Assembly: GCA_964411125.1 (NCBI GenBank)
Contig: CAYPJU010000023.1
Coordinates: 18,521 to 82,520 of the forward strand
Direction: 5' to 3'
Length of the DNA: 64,000 nt
Origin: JBFIHF01 sp964411125
Lineage (GTDB): Bacteria > Myxococcota_A > Bradymonadia > Bradymonadales > Bradymonadaceae
How positions within the stretch are numbered: the stretch's first letter is position 1; every line of letters begins with the position of its first letter. The notes beneath the pieces are model-generated. The model searched no databases and was not told the DNA's origin. It was given only the letters and a program-made list of their open reading frames with translations. Shown here piece by piece: positions 33,427-42,430 of this stretch. The position numbers and the translations under genes were made by a program.

Positions 33427-35924
33427 TTGCGTTTGATCTTCTTCTGGGTGCCGTTCGCGAAAGTGACGGTGATCGTCGCATGATCCCCGCTGCCCGAGAC
33501 GGCGTCGATCTGACCCACCCCGAACGAGGTGTGGCTGCAGACCGCTCCGACGAGGTCTCCCTCGGGGCGGTCGGCTTCGAACGACGTGACGGCCGGGGCG
33601 TCCCATTCTTCGTTGGGGGGAACCTGCGAGTACTCGTCGTATGTCGGCTTGTGGCGTGCGGCATCGACCGCCCGCTTGATGGCGCCCATCTCCATCGGGG
33701 GAGACTGGTCGTACTCCCATTCGGCCGTGCCGGTGCCGATGTTGGGGCGCCGCCTTCGCGACGATCCCCCCGTCCCCCAACGCGACGAGCCTCCCGACGA
33801 GTACGACGACCTCGAGTACCGCGACCGGCTCGAAGCGCTCGACGGGTCCATCGCGATCCGCGAGGGATCGATGCTCTCCAGAAACCTGCTCGGCGACTGC
33901 TCACGGTGTTGCCCGTAGAGCCGGCGCTCGAGCGCAAGCGACATGTAGAGCCGTCTCTTCGCGCGTGTGATCGCGACGTAGGCGAGCCGGCGCTCCTCCT
34001 CCAGCTCCTGCGGATCTTCGTCACGCGTGCTCGGGAAGAGCTCGTCCTCCATTCCCGCGAGGAAGACCGTGTCGAACTCGAGCCCCTTGGAACTGTGCAC
34101 CGTCATCAGCGTCACGGCGCCGAGCTCCGGGTCGATCGCATCGGTCTGCGCCAGCAGCGCTGAGCGGTCGAGAAAGTCCCGCAAAATTTCGGCCGGCGGC
34201 TGCTCTCCCTCGACCGCCTTTTCGAAGTCGTCGATCGCGTTCACGAGTTCGTGCACGTTGCGAAGCTTGTCCTCGGCGCGTTCCGGCTCGGTCCGCTGCA
34301 GGTAGTCGCGGTAGTTCAACGTCTCGAGTAACGCCTGTACCGTCGGCGCGAGCCGGAGCTCGTCGCTCGTCAGTTCGTCGCGGAGCTTCGTCAGAATCTC
34401 CCAGAACGTCCGAAGCCCTTTCGTCGGCACCGACGTCAGGTCGAGGAGCGCCTGGAGCTCGGGGTCGATCTCGATCGAAGCGTCGATTCCGGGCAGCCAC
34501 CCGGGCGGCGGCTCTTCGGCCACCTTTCGCCGCGGCTCGTGCAGCCATTCAACGGCTCGCCAGAGCGAACCGATCTGCGGCAATGCCGCGGCGACTCTCA
34601 GCTTGTCGATCGTCGATGCCCCCACACCTCGCGTCGGGGTGTTGATGACCCGCAAAAGGTCGATCTCGTTGAGCGGGTTGAGCGCCACCTTTAGGTAGGC
34701 GAGGAGGTCCTTCACCTCCGATCGCGCGTAGAAGCTCATCCCGCCGATGATCTGGTACGGGATGCCGGAGAAGCGCAACTGCTCCTCGAACGCGCGACTC
34801 TGGGCGTTGGTCCGATAGAAGATCGCCATCTCGCGGTACCCGACCCCGTCGCGATGGGAGTCATCGATCTTTCGCACCACCCACGACGCTTCCTCGCGCT
34901 CGTCGGTCGCCGTGAAACAGACGATCGGCTCGCCCCCCTCCTTTTCGGTCCACAACGTCTTCGGGTGACGCTCCTCGTTCTCGCGGATGACGTCGTGAGC
35001 GGCATCGAGGATCACCTGAGTCGACCGGTAATTCTGTTCGAGCCGTACGACGCGCGTCTCGGGAAACTTCTGGTCGAACCCGAGGATGTTCGCGACCGAC
35101 GCTCCTCGCCAGCGATAGATCGACTGGTCGTCGTCGCCGACCACACAGAGGTTGTCGTGCGCGACCAGAAGATGCTGCAGGAACTCGTACTGCGCGGGGT
35201 TCGTGTCCTGGAACTCGTCGACCATCTGGTAGCGCCAGCGCTGGCTGTACGACTTCGCGAGGTCGGGGTCGGCCCGGAACATCTCGAGCACGCCGAGGAT
35301 CAGATCCCCGAAATCGACACAGTTCGAGCCGCGCAGCGCCTCCTGATACTTCTCGTAAAAATAAGCGTCCTCTTCCTGCGCCGCGCTGTACGCCATCTCG
35401 TGCGCCACGACCGGGGTGTGACCGGCGTTCTTCATCCGCTCGACGAAGTCGCGCAGCCGCCGAATCTCGGCACGGTCCGCCTTGCGATCCTCGTCCTGCA
35501 GTACCTTCTTGATCAGCGACGTCTGATCGTCCTGGTCGTAGATCGCGAAGTCTCGCGTCAGCCCCAGCTTCTCGCCGTGGCGTCGCAACAGCCGCGCGCA
35601 GAGCGAATGGAACGTCGAGATCGTGACCTGCCAGGCGAGCGCGTCGTCTTCGAGCAGCCGGTCGACACGCTCCCGCATCTCGGCCGCCGCCTTGTTGGTG
35701 AACGTCACCGCGAGAATCTCGCCCGCGTCGACACCTTCGTTGCGGATCAGGTTCGCGATGCGATGGGTGATGACCCGCGTTTTGCCGCTCCCGGCCCCGG
35801 CCAGGATCAGCATCGGACCGTCGACGTGCGCCGCCGCTTCCCGCTGCTCGGGGTTCAAGCCGTCGAGGATCGACGGATCGCGCTCGGTGACTCGCCGCCG
35901 CGACATTTTGTAGGTCTTCGCCAT
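33405..35924 (-). CDS. UvrD/PcrA-type ATP-dependent DNA helicase
   Basis: This encodes 839 residues from MAKTYKMSRRR. All superfamily 1 helicase motifs are present: Q-motif LNPEQREAA, Walker A GAGSGKT, Ia FTNKAA, II DEFQDTN, III VVGDDDQSIYRWRGA, IV QNYRST, V TVHSSKGLEFD and VI VAITRAKRRL. A Ser/Arg-rich linker (about 690-735) is followed by a C-terminal domain ending in the PcrA-like basic tail RKWLKILG. It unwinds DNA 3' to 5' in repair, and probably in replication restart and transcription-coupled repair. The frame is open 46 codons upstream, but those residues are Arg/Cys-rich and unlike the family. It overlaps the HAD gene by 22 bases. Confidence 0.96.
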   Translation of the reverse strand: MAKTYKMSRRRVTERDPSILDGLNPEQREAAAHVDGPMLILAGAGSGKTRVITHRIANLIRNEGVDAGEILAVTFTNKAAAEMRERVDRLLEDDALAWQVTISTFHSLCARLLRRHGEKLGLTRDFAIYDQDDQTSLIKKVLQDEDRKADRAEIRRLRDFVERMKNAGHTPVVAHEMAYSAAQEEDAYFYEKYQEALRGSNCVDFGDLILGVLEMFRADPDLAKSYSQRWRYQMVDEFQDTNPAQYEFLQHLLVAHDNLCVVGDDDQSIYRWRGASVANILGFDQKFPETRVVRLEQNYRSTQVILDAAHDVIRENEERHPKTLWTEKEGGEPIVCFTATDEREEASWVVRKIDDSHRDGVGYREMAIFYRTNAQSRAFEEQLRFSGIPYQIIGGMSFYARSEVKDLLAYLKVALNPLNEIDLLRVINTPTRGVGASTIDKLRVAAALPQIGSLWRAVEWLHEPRRKVAEEPPPGWLPGIDASIEIDPELQALLDLTSVPTKGLRTFWEILTKLRDELTSDELRLAPTVQALLETLNYRDYLQRTEPERAEDKLRNVHELVNAIDDFEKAVEGEQPPAEILRDFLDRSALLAQTDAIDPELGAVTLMTVHSSKGLEFDTVFLAGMEDELFPSTRDEDPQELEEERRLAYVAITRAKRRLYMSLALERRLYGQHREQSPSRFLESIDPSRIAMDPSSASSRSRYSRSSYSSGGSSRWGTGGSSRRRRPNIGTGTAEWEYDQSPPMEMGAIKRAVDAARHKPTYDEYSQVPPNEEWDAPAVTSFEADRPEGDLVGAVCSHTSFGVGQIDAVSGSGDHATITVTFANGTQKKIKRKWLKILG

Positions 35925-36182
35925 CGCCGCCCAATCTGAACATTTGTCACCGGTTTGTAAAGGCGCGCACCGTCGTGAGTGACAGGGACAACCGGCTCGC
36001 CGTCGCTTCCGGGCGGGCGATGCAGGCGACCCCCGGCCAGCCTCGAACGAGCCGGCCTGCATCGGAAAGGGCGTTTCGCGTACTCGGGCGCCATCGTCGT
36101 CGGGCCCAGACCCGTCGGGAGTTGTCCTTCCCGATCATCCGTGTAAGACCTTGATAGTTCGGGCGAACACCGAGGTGTAGGG

Positions 36183-37781
36183 ATGGCGGAAAGGTTCTGG
36201 GACAAGCGCGGCAAGCACGGCCCCGATGGCCCGTGGGACACCATCGTCGTCGGCAGCGGCATGGGAGGGATGACCGCCGCCGCAGCGCTCGCCGAGGTCG
36301 GCGAGCGAGTCCTCGTCCTCGAGCAGCACTACGAGCCCGGCGGGTTCACGCACACGTTTCGGCGACCCGGGTATCGGTGGGACGTGGGAGTCCACGCGAT
36401 TGGCGAGGTCACTGAGCACTCGATGACGGGGCGCCTGTTGCGGCGGCTGACCCGAGGGCAACTTCAGTGGGAGTCGCTGGGAGAAGTCTACGACTCCTTT
36501 CACTTCCCCGACGGCGTCACGATCGACTTCCCCGATACCCCGCAGGGATTTCGCGACAACCTCGCCGAGCTCTTCCCCGACCGCATCGACGAGGTCGGTC
36601 GGTACCTCGATGCCGTCCGTGAGGTCGCGGCAGGGATGAAGCGCTACTACCTCAAGCGCGTGATGCCGGAGAGGATCACGGGCGGGCTGGAGCGCATCTT
36701 CGGTAGCAGGTCGGGCCGCTGGTTCGAGCGCACGGCGGACCAGGTGTTGTCCGAGATCACCGACGACGCTCGGCTCAGGGCCGTCTTGTGCGCCCAGTGG
36801 GGTTACTACGGGGTGCCGCCGGCTGAGGCCTCCTTCGCGATCCAGGCCCTCGTCGCGAAGCACTTCATGTGGGGAGCGTATTACCCCGTGGGCGGCTCCC
36901 AGCAGATCGCGCGGAGCCTGCTAGGGCGCGTCGCCGATGCCGGTGGGTGGACCCGTATCTCGACGTCGGTGGACGAACTGGTGGTGGAAAGTGGACGGGT
37001 CGTCGGTGTCCGGTGCGGGGACGAAACGATTCGCGCCGACCGGGTCGTCAGCGGCGTCGGGGCCCAGGCGACCGTCGGCCGACTCCTCCCGGCGTCGCAT
37101 CGCGAAGACGCGTGGGCGAGGTCGTTCGAGGCGCTCCGCCCGGCCGCAGCCCACGTCTGCCTCTACCTCGGTTTCCGAGGGGACGTTCGCCCCGCCGGCG
37201 CAACCGCGGCCAACCAGTGGTTCTACGATACGTGGGATCAGACCGCCGACGCGTGGTACGTCGAGCCGGGCGAAGGCGACTTGCCTCGCGCGCCGGTCCT
37301 CTACTGCAGCTTTCCGTCGCTGAAAGACCCCGAGTTCGACGAGGCAAACGACCGACATACGGGCGAGGTCGTCACGTTCGTGCCGTGGGAGGTCTTCGAC
37401 GAATGGAGCGGAACCCGATGGAAGAAGCGTCCCGCCGAGTACGACGCGTTCAAGGTCCGCCTCCACGACAGCCTGCTCGCACAGTTTCGCGAGGCGATGC
37501 CCGACGTGGCCGAGCTGATCGAGTTTTCGGAGCTGTCGACGCCGCTCTCGACCGAACACTTCAACGGCGCCCCCGGTGGGTCGATCTACGGGCTCGCGCC
37601 GACTCCGTCGCGCTACGCAAACCCCTGGCTGCGCCCCAAGACGCCCGTCCCCGGCCTCTATCTGGCGGGATGCGACGTGGCGACGCCCGGGGTCATCGGC
37701 GCGATGTTCGGGGGGCTCCTCGCCGCGCTCGCGGCTCGGCCGCTCGCCGTTGGGAACCTGGTGCGCGAAGCGATGCAGTAG
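36183..37781 (+). CDS. FAD-dependent carotenoid isomerase / retinol-saturase-like oxidoreductase
   Basis: This encodes 532 residues. The N-terminal dinucleotide-binding motif DTIVVGSGMGGMTAAAALAEVG with VLVLEQHYEPGGFTHTF, the middle signature GWGY-like CAQWGYYGVPPAEASFA and YYPVGGSQQIARSL, and the C-terminal LYLAGCDVATPGVIGAMFGGLLAA are those of CrtI/CrtISO/RetSat-type enzymes. These desaturate, isomerise or saturate polyene chains. No carotenoid biosynthesis genes are adjacent, so the substrate is uncertain. AGG precedes the ATG; the 258-base gap to the divergent helicase contains nothing else recognisable. It converges on the next gene with 13 bases between. Confidence 0.9.
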   Translation: MAERFWDKRGKHGPDGPWDTIVVGSGMGGMTAAAALAEVGERVLVLEQHYEPGGFTHTFRRPGYRWDVGVHAIGEVTEHSMTGRLLRRLTRGQLQWESLGEVYDSFHFPDGVTIDFPDTPQGFRDNLAELFPDRIDEVGRYLDAVREVAAGMKRYYLKRVMPERITGGLERIFGSRSGRWFERTADQVLSEITDDARLRAVLCAQWGYYGVPPAEASFAIQALVAKHFMWGAYYPVGGSQQIARSLLGRVADAGGWTRISTSVDELVVESGRVVGVRCGDETIRADRVVSGVGAQATVGRLLPASHREDAWARSFEALRPAAAHVCLYLGFRGDVRPAGATAANQWFYDTWDQTADAWYVEPGEGDLPRAPVLYCSFPSLKDPEFDEANDRHTGEVVTFVPWEVFDEWSGTRWKKRPAEYDAFKVRLHDSLLAQFREAMPDVAELIEFSELSTPLSTEHFNGAPGGSIYGLAPTPSRYANPWLRPKTPVPGLYLAGCDVATPGVIGAMFGGLLAALAARPLAVGNLVREAMQ

Positions 37782-37794
37782 TACTACCGGCGTC

Positions 37795-38766
37795 TCAGTA
37801 GACGCAGCGGAAGCCCACGCCGGAGCCGCCGACTTCGGGGTTGTACGCGTCCGACCGGTTGGAGCAGCGACCGAGCGTGAGCTGGTTGCCGCTCGATCCC
37901 CCGCGAACGGTGCGGCGCTCGCCGTTGGTGGGCCCCGTCGGATCCATCGCGGCATGGTTCGCATACGCGTCGCCGGCGTACCAGTCGGCGGTGTATTCCC
38001 ATGCGTTGCCGGTCATCTGTTCGGCACCTTCTGCCGAGGCGCTGTTCGGGAGCGAATCGACCGCGATTCGACCGTCCGGTGTGCAGCCATCGACATGCGC
38101 CTGCTCGCAGGTCGGTTCGTCGTCGCCCGTCGGGTACTTCGTACCGACCGGTCCCGCGCATGCCCGTTCCCACTCCGCCTCGGTGGGGAGGCGCCCACCG
38201 GCCCAGGTGCAGTAGTCGACGGCCTGTTGCCACGCGACGCTCACCACCGGCAAGTCCGGGGTGCCGACCGGGTCGAAATTGTCCGCCGGAGCCGTGCAGT
38301 CCCCGGCGTCGACGCACACCTGGTAGGCCGCTTGCGAGACTTCCGTGCGATCGATCGAGAACGCCGTCAAGATCACTTCGTGCTCCGGTGCTTCGTCGGG
38401 GTCGCAGTCGTCACAGCCCATGATGAAAGCTCCACCGGCGATCGCGACGGCCGTCGCAGGTCCGCCCCCCGAGTCTGATGCGCCCTCGTCGGCTCCCCCC
38501 ATGTCGGTGCTGTCGCACACGCACGGCTCCCCGCACGAGGGTCGCGCACCCATGGTCCCGTCGGAACATTCACAGGTCGGGTCGACCGAAACGTCGCATT
38601 CGTCGAACGTCGTCTCGTTGTTCGAACCCGAGGTTCCGTTGTTCGACGAGCCGGCGGTCGACGACCCGTTGGTCGTTCCCGAGGTCCCGTTGTTGTCGGA
38701 ATCCTCGGAGTCACTCGAACAGGCGCCGAGGGCGGTGAGAGCACAGGCAATGAGGAGTCGTTTCAT
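37795..38766 (-). CDS. Lipoprotein with formylglycine-generating-enzyme-like (SUMF1) domain
   Basis: This encodes 323 residues from MKRLLIACALTALGAC; a GTG 9 bases upstream is an alternative start. The lipobox is LGAC. A Ser/Asn/Gly-rich linker (about 20-52) is followed by a Cys-rich segment (CDVSVDPTCECSDG... CGEPCVC), then the FGE/sulfatase-modifying domain (about 110-323): FIMGCDDCDPDEAPEHEVILTAFSIDRTEVSQ, SVAWQQAVDYCTWAGGRLPTEAEWERAC, GNAWEYTADWY and the end motif RRTVRGGSSG...GVGFRCVY. Many bacterial members of this fold are binding or accessory proteins, not sulfatase activators; no sulfatase is nearby. It is downstream of the 38820-39299 gene in the same direction. Confidence 0.9.
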   Translation of the reverse strand: MKRLLIACALTALGACSSDSEDSDNNGTSGTTNGSSTAGSSNNGTSGSNNETTFDECDVSVDPTCECSDGTMGARPSCGEPCVCDSTDMGGADEGASDSGGGPATAVAIAGGAFIMGCDDCDPDEAPEHEVILTAFSIDRTEVSQAAYQVCVDAGDCTAPADNFDPVGTPDLPVVSVAWQQAVDYCTWAGGRLPTEAEWERACAGPVGTKYPTGDDEPTCEQAHVDGCTPDGRIAVDSLPNSASAEGAEQMTGNAWEYTADWYAGDAYANHAAMDPTGPTNGERRTVRGGSSGNQLTLGRCSNRSDAYNPEVGGSGVGFRCVY

Positions 38767-38819
38767 CCGATTCACGCTCGATCAGGTTTTCGATCTCATA
38801 GCAGACGAGCAGGGTGACA

Positions 38820-39299
38820 TCACCCGCCCAACAGCTTCTCGATATGCGGAATGACGAGCTGCCTGTTGTTTCCCCGAATGCGGACGTCCGCGCGTCGGCT
38901 CCCTTCGCGGGTCTTGACCTTCAACACGTGCTTGCCGGCGGTCACGGGAACGAAGTGCTGGCGCCGCGGGTGATGGTTGGGCTTCGCGTCGCTGTAATCG
39001 AGCACCGTCGCTCCCTCGGGGCCGAGGACCAATGCGTCGAACGCGAAGGCGTACCGACTGTCCGTCAGTGGCCGGTCCGTCCCGACGATCGGCATGATGT
39101 CCAGAGTGTGGTTGGACCCCGGCTCGGTGACCTCGAAATCGACCGTGAACTCCTCACCTTCGTCGAACGAGACGCTGAGCGCATCGTGGATCTGATCGCC
39201 CGCGAAGACGCCGAACTCCAGGTAAACGGCTGCCATCACCACGGCCACGACGATGGTGACGCCAATCGAACCCAGTCTGCTTTCGCCGTCGTTTCCCAT
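38820..39299 (-). CDS. Single-pass membrane protein of unknown function
   Basis: This encodes 159 residues from MGNDGESRLGS; AGAGG lies 5 bases upstream. One transmembrane helix (about 13-34, IGVTIVVAVVMAAVYLEFGVF) anchors a soluble domain that looks beta-rich (FTVDFEVTEPGSNHTLDIMPIV; AGKHVLKVKTREGSRRADVRI), reminiscent of small jelly-roll or Ig-like folds. No family recognised. It is co-directional with the SUMF1-like lipoprotein 53 bases downstream, and divergent from the ELWxTDGT-repeat lipoprotein. Confidence 0.75.
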   Translation of the reverse strand: MGNDGESRLGSIGVTIVVAVVMAAVYLEFGVFAGDQIHDALSVSFDEGEEFTVDFEVTEPGSNHTLDIMPIVGTDRPLTDSRYAFAFDALVLGPEGATVLDYSDAKPNHHPRRQHFVPVTAGKHVLKVKTREGSRRADVRIRGNNRQLVIPHIEKLLGG

Positions 39300-39445
39300 C
39301 GAGGCCTCTCTTTTGTGTAGCACGCGCGCTCCCGAGGTTCATCCGGTTTGGTAGAGAAGTCGACCCGGCGGAGTCGAGACTGCTGGCGGCCTTGCTCCGA
39401 ATGACGGCTTGCCGCACTGTGGAACCCCCCTCCCCGAGAAGCTTC

Positions 39446-41551
39446 ATGAGCAGATTTCCGCATTCTCTCCTCGTGCTGGTACTCGCGACCACCGCGGCGG
39501 CGTGCTCCTCTCCCGAAGACGACCGCCCCTCTGACCGATCGGACGGCGGGACGGCGACCGACGCCGGCGTCGATGCCACTCCGACGCAGACCGACGGCGG
39601 AGATCCCTGCGGTGCGGTAGTGTGCGATGAGCCGAACCGAGCGGTGTGTGAAGAGGGCGAATGCCGCTGCGACCCCGGGTACGTCCTGGTCGACGACACC
39701 TGCGAACCGGCCGCCTCCTGCCAGGGATGCATTGCGGAAGACGAGTGCCTGGAGAACGGCGAGTCGCTCGCAGGCGAGCCATGCCGGGTGTGCGACGGGA
39801 CGATGATGGTGTCCCGACCAGCGACGTTCGTCTGCCGCGAGGCAGCGGGTCCTTGCGACACTGCCGAGTCGTGCGACGGTGCGTCCGCGACCTGCCCCGA
39901 TGACGTGTACATGGCCGACGAGCGAGGGCCGACGGCATGCGGACCCAACGGCAACGGCGGATTCATCCGCACGTGCGATGGCGGCCAATGGACTGACACC
40001 GACGTGTGCGACGGCGCCGACGAGTGCGCCGATGGCGACGTTCGTGCGGGGGCCGAGCGCTGCGGCGCGTTCTTCTCGGGCGCGTTCGAAGACGACTGCG
40101 CCGAGGGCTCGTGGACGCCGAGCGACCGATGCATCGACACCTCGTCGGCGACCGTCCTCGACGTCGTGCCCGGGCCGGAAGGTAGCGCGCCACGCTTCAT
40201 CGGGAGCTTCCAGCGAAACGGAGACACCATCGCCATCTTCGCCACCAACGGCCCGACAGGCTGGGTACCGTACGCGACGGATGGAACGACCTCGGGAACC
40301 GAGGCCCTCGCCAGCGTTCACCCGACCGACGGATTCGTCCCCCCGCACATCGTCGACCTCGGCAACGGCGAGGCGCTCTTCGCGGGAGGGTCGGTCTATA
40401 CGAGCTTGAAGCTGTTTCGCACCGACGGGACGGCAGCGGGCACGACCACGGTCGGGAACGCCGCGATCGACTCGTACGTCGAGGCGCTGTGGGGCGGCGG
40501 CGGGCTGGCCGTGTTCCGACAGATCGAGGGAACCGGCGACAACTCGGTCTGGGCGACCGACGGGACGGCGGCGGGCACCGTGGAGATCGAGGACACGTTC
40601 GACGGGGAGTACGAGATCCTCTTCGCGCAGCACTACGAGGCGGTAGACCGCCTGATCTTCGGGCTCTATCGACCGACCATCGAACGCGACGGGCTCTACT
40701 GCACCGACGGTACCGCCGCCGGCACGCGCTCCGCGCTGTCGTGCGACAGGTTCAGCATTCGAGCCGCTCACGAGTGGAACGGGAAGCTTTACGTCGCTTG
40801 CAGCTCGTCCGGAAAACGCAAGCTCATGGAGATCCCGGACTGCACCAACCCCTCCCGGGAGATCGTGATCGATCCCGCCACTGCGCCCAACCCCGCCGGC
40901 TTCGCGGCCATGGGTGAACACCTGTACTTCACGGCGATCGACGGCGCCACGGGACGCGAGCTGTGGCGGATCGACCGCAGCGGAAATCCTGCCCTGGTGC
41001 ATGACCTGGCCCCCGGCAGCGACGGATCGTTCACCGGGGGAATTCGACTCGTCGCGACCGACGACGCGGTCTTCTTCATCGCCGACGACGGCAGCGGACG
41101 CTCCCTCTGGAAGACCGACGGAACGCCGTCGGGCGCAACGAAACTCACCAGCGTGAACCTCGAGATGTTCCAGGAACCGGTCCTCGCCGTGGTCGACGGT
41201 CGCATCATTTTCGGAACGAAAAACGCGTCCGGTGACGGGGAGCTGTGGACGACGGACGGGACCGTCGCAGGGACGACGCTCCTGCTAGGCATGGGGAGCG
41301 CGACGAACAGCGGCCCGACGCAGGCCGACGTCATCGGGACCGCCGCCTTCGTGATGGGCCGGAGCGCGACCGAAGGGCGGGAGATCTGGGCCACCTCGGG
41401 CCGTCCCGGAGAGATCGACCTCGCCTACGACTACGTGCCGGGAATCGGTGGCGGCGTCATTTCGATGCACCCCACGCCCGGCTTCGCGTTCGTCGTGGGA
41501 GGCGCCGCCAACGCGACCTACGGATCGGAACCGCTGATCTTGCGTCCCTGA
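39446..41551 (+). CDS. Lipoprotein with Cys-rich/disintegrin-like region and ELWxTDGT repeats
   Basis: This encodes 701 residues from MSRFPHSLLVLVLATTAAAC (lipobox AAAC). Residues about 45-220 are Cys-rich: an EGF-like module (CGAVVCDEPNRAVCEEGECRC) and a disintegrin-like signature PCDTAESCDGASATCPDD. From about 230 on, repeats of the kind LFRTDGTAAGT, VWATDGTAAGTVEI, LYCTDGTAAGTR, LWKTDGTPSGAT and LWTTDGTVAGTT recur roughly every 45-50 residues, the bacterial ELWxTDGT propeller repeat. A surface recognition or adhesion role is plausible, but the ligand is unknown. The following 500 bases hold no gene. Confidence 0.88.
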   Translation: MSRFPHSLLVLVLATTAAACSSPEDDRPSDRSDGGTATDAGVDATPTQTDGGDPCGAVVCDEPNRAVCEEGECRCDPGYVLVDDTCEPAASCQGCIAEDECLENGESLAGEPCRVCDGTMMVSRPATFVCREAAGPCDTAESCDGASATCPDDVYMADERGPTACGPNGNGGFIRTCDGGQWTDTDVCDGADECADGDVRAGAERCGAFFSGAFEDDCAEGSWTPSDRCIDTSSATVLDVVPGPEGSAPRFIGSFQRNGDTIAIFATNGPTGWVPYATDGTTSGTEALASVHPTDGFVPPHIVDLGNGEALFAGGSVYTSLKLFRTDGTAAGTTTVGNAAIDSYVEALWGGGGLAVFRQIEGTGDNSVWATDGTAAGTVEIEDTFDGEYEILFAQHYEAVDRLIFGLYRPTIERDGLYCTDGTAAGTRSALSCDRFSIRAAHEWNGKLYVACSSSGKRKLMEIPDCTNPSREIVIDPATAPNPAGFAAMGEHLYFTAIDGATGRELWRIDRSGNPALVHDLAPGSDGSFTGGIRLVATDDAVFFIADDGSGRSLWKTDGTPSGATKLTSVNLEMFQEPVLAVVDGRIIFGTKNASGDGELWTTDGTVAGTTLLLGMGSATNSGPTQADVIGTAAFVMGRSATEGREIWATSGRPGEIDLAYDYVPGIGGGVISMHPTPGFAFVVGGAANATYGSEPLILRP

Positions 41552-41744
41552 GGAGCCTCTCACGCCCGCGAACACCGCGCTTCGCGCAGTACTGGGCGAC
41601 CGCATCCCTGCGCCAATCCTGGCCCCCCGACCCTTCGTCGAGAAACTTCGAAGTCGTCTTCCCCTACGGCACCTCGCTGCACGCCAACGTCCGCTGCCGC
41701 GGCGGACCCCTCCCAGCCGAAATCGACGGCGGCTGACTCCCGGT

Positions 41745-41905
41745 GACCCGCCCCCCCCGGTTTCAGCGCCCCGCGCCCCGCGACGCCCCGCTCTGTCCAA
41801 CGCGCCCGACTCCCCCGAGCAACCACCCAACGGGTCACAACTCGACCCCCACAACCCGCCCCACCCCGCCCTCCCAACGGACGCCCCCGCACCAACCCGG
41901 CCCGC
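41745..41905 (+). terminator. C-rich, G-poor tract, candidate Rho-dependent terminator
   Basis: About 160 bases downstream of the ELWxTDGT lipoprotein gene consist largely of C with A/T and few G on the plus strand (for example CCCCCACAACCCGCCCCACC at 41847 onward). Such C>G bubbles are the usual Rho loading sites. The whole 41552-42060 gap has no ORF with convincing features. On the minus strand the same tract is G-rich, so a G-quadruplex role is an alternative. Confidence 0.35.
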
Positions 41906-42009
41906 TTTCGACAGTGACCTGGTCAATGTTGAAGCGAGGACAAAAGGGACCTGGTCGGGGTTGGCAGAACGCGGCGCCGGCTCATCGCATGGTCCCATCA
42001 CCAAAAGTC

Positions 42010-42039
42010 TTGTGGTCTTCGGCGCTTTGAACCTACAAT
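42010..42039 (+). promoter_or_regulatory. Candidate promoter for the PilZ-glycosyltransferase unit
   Basis: TTGTGG (42010-42015) and TACAAT (42034-42039) are separated by 18 bases and lie 34 bases upstream of the PilZ start. The -10 matches the sigma70 consensus at five of six positions. No start-site data are available. Confidence 0.4.
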
Positions 42040-42072
42040 CGCCGCTCATCGAGCTACAACGTGGAACGGGTC

Positions 42073-42423
42073 ATGGCCGACGACAAGAGCACCGACGATC
42101 AGCGGCAACACAACCGTCAGTCCATCAACCAAGAGTTCGAGACGATCGACGAGTTCATCTCGGAGTACGTCACGAACATCTCTCAGGGGGGCGTCTTCAT
42201 CCGTTCGAAGAACCCTCTCCCCGTCGGTACCAAAGTCACGCTGAAGTTCTCGGTGATCCTGGACGACTTCGAGACGATCGAGGGGGAAGGGGAGGTCGTT
42301 CGCGTGGAGAACACGCCGGGGAACACCGGAATGGGCGTCGCGTTCACGCGGCTCACGGCGGACTCCAAGAGCCTGATCGACGAGATCGTCGCCCGCCGCG
42401 AAGCCGAAGCCGAAGCCGACTGA
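42073..42423 (+). CDS. PilZ-domain protein (Myxococcus TIGR02266-like), probable c-di-GMP binder
   Basis: This encodes 116 residues from MADDKSTDD; a GTG 12 bases upstream is an alternative. Both c-di-GMP contact motifs are visible: RxxxR in QRQHNRQ and NxSxxG in TNISQGGVF. The beta-barrel continues through LPVGTKVTLKFSVI and EGEGEVVRVENT. It should sense cyclic-di-GMP and act in the cytoplasm. The next gene, a glycosyltransferase, starts 8 bases later, so c-di-GMP may control that enzyme or its polysaccharide; that is inference. Confidence 0.9.
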   Translation: MADDKSTDDQRQHNRQSINQEFETIDEFISEYVTNISQGGVFIRSKNPLPVGTKVTLKFSVILDDFETIEGEGEVVRVENTPGNTGMGVAFTRLTADSKSLIDEIVARREAEAEAD

Positions 42424-42430
42424 ACCCGTC

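Noticed and set aside
37795..38766. True sulfatase-activating enzyme
   Set aside because: No sulfatase gene nearby, and many proteins of this fold only bind; the activity is not claimed.
41552..42060. A protein-coding gene in the 500-base gap
   Set aside because: The frames there lack a plausible start with ribosome-binding site and show no recognisable domain.
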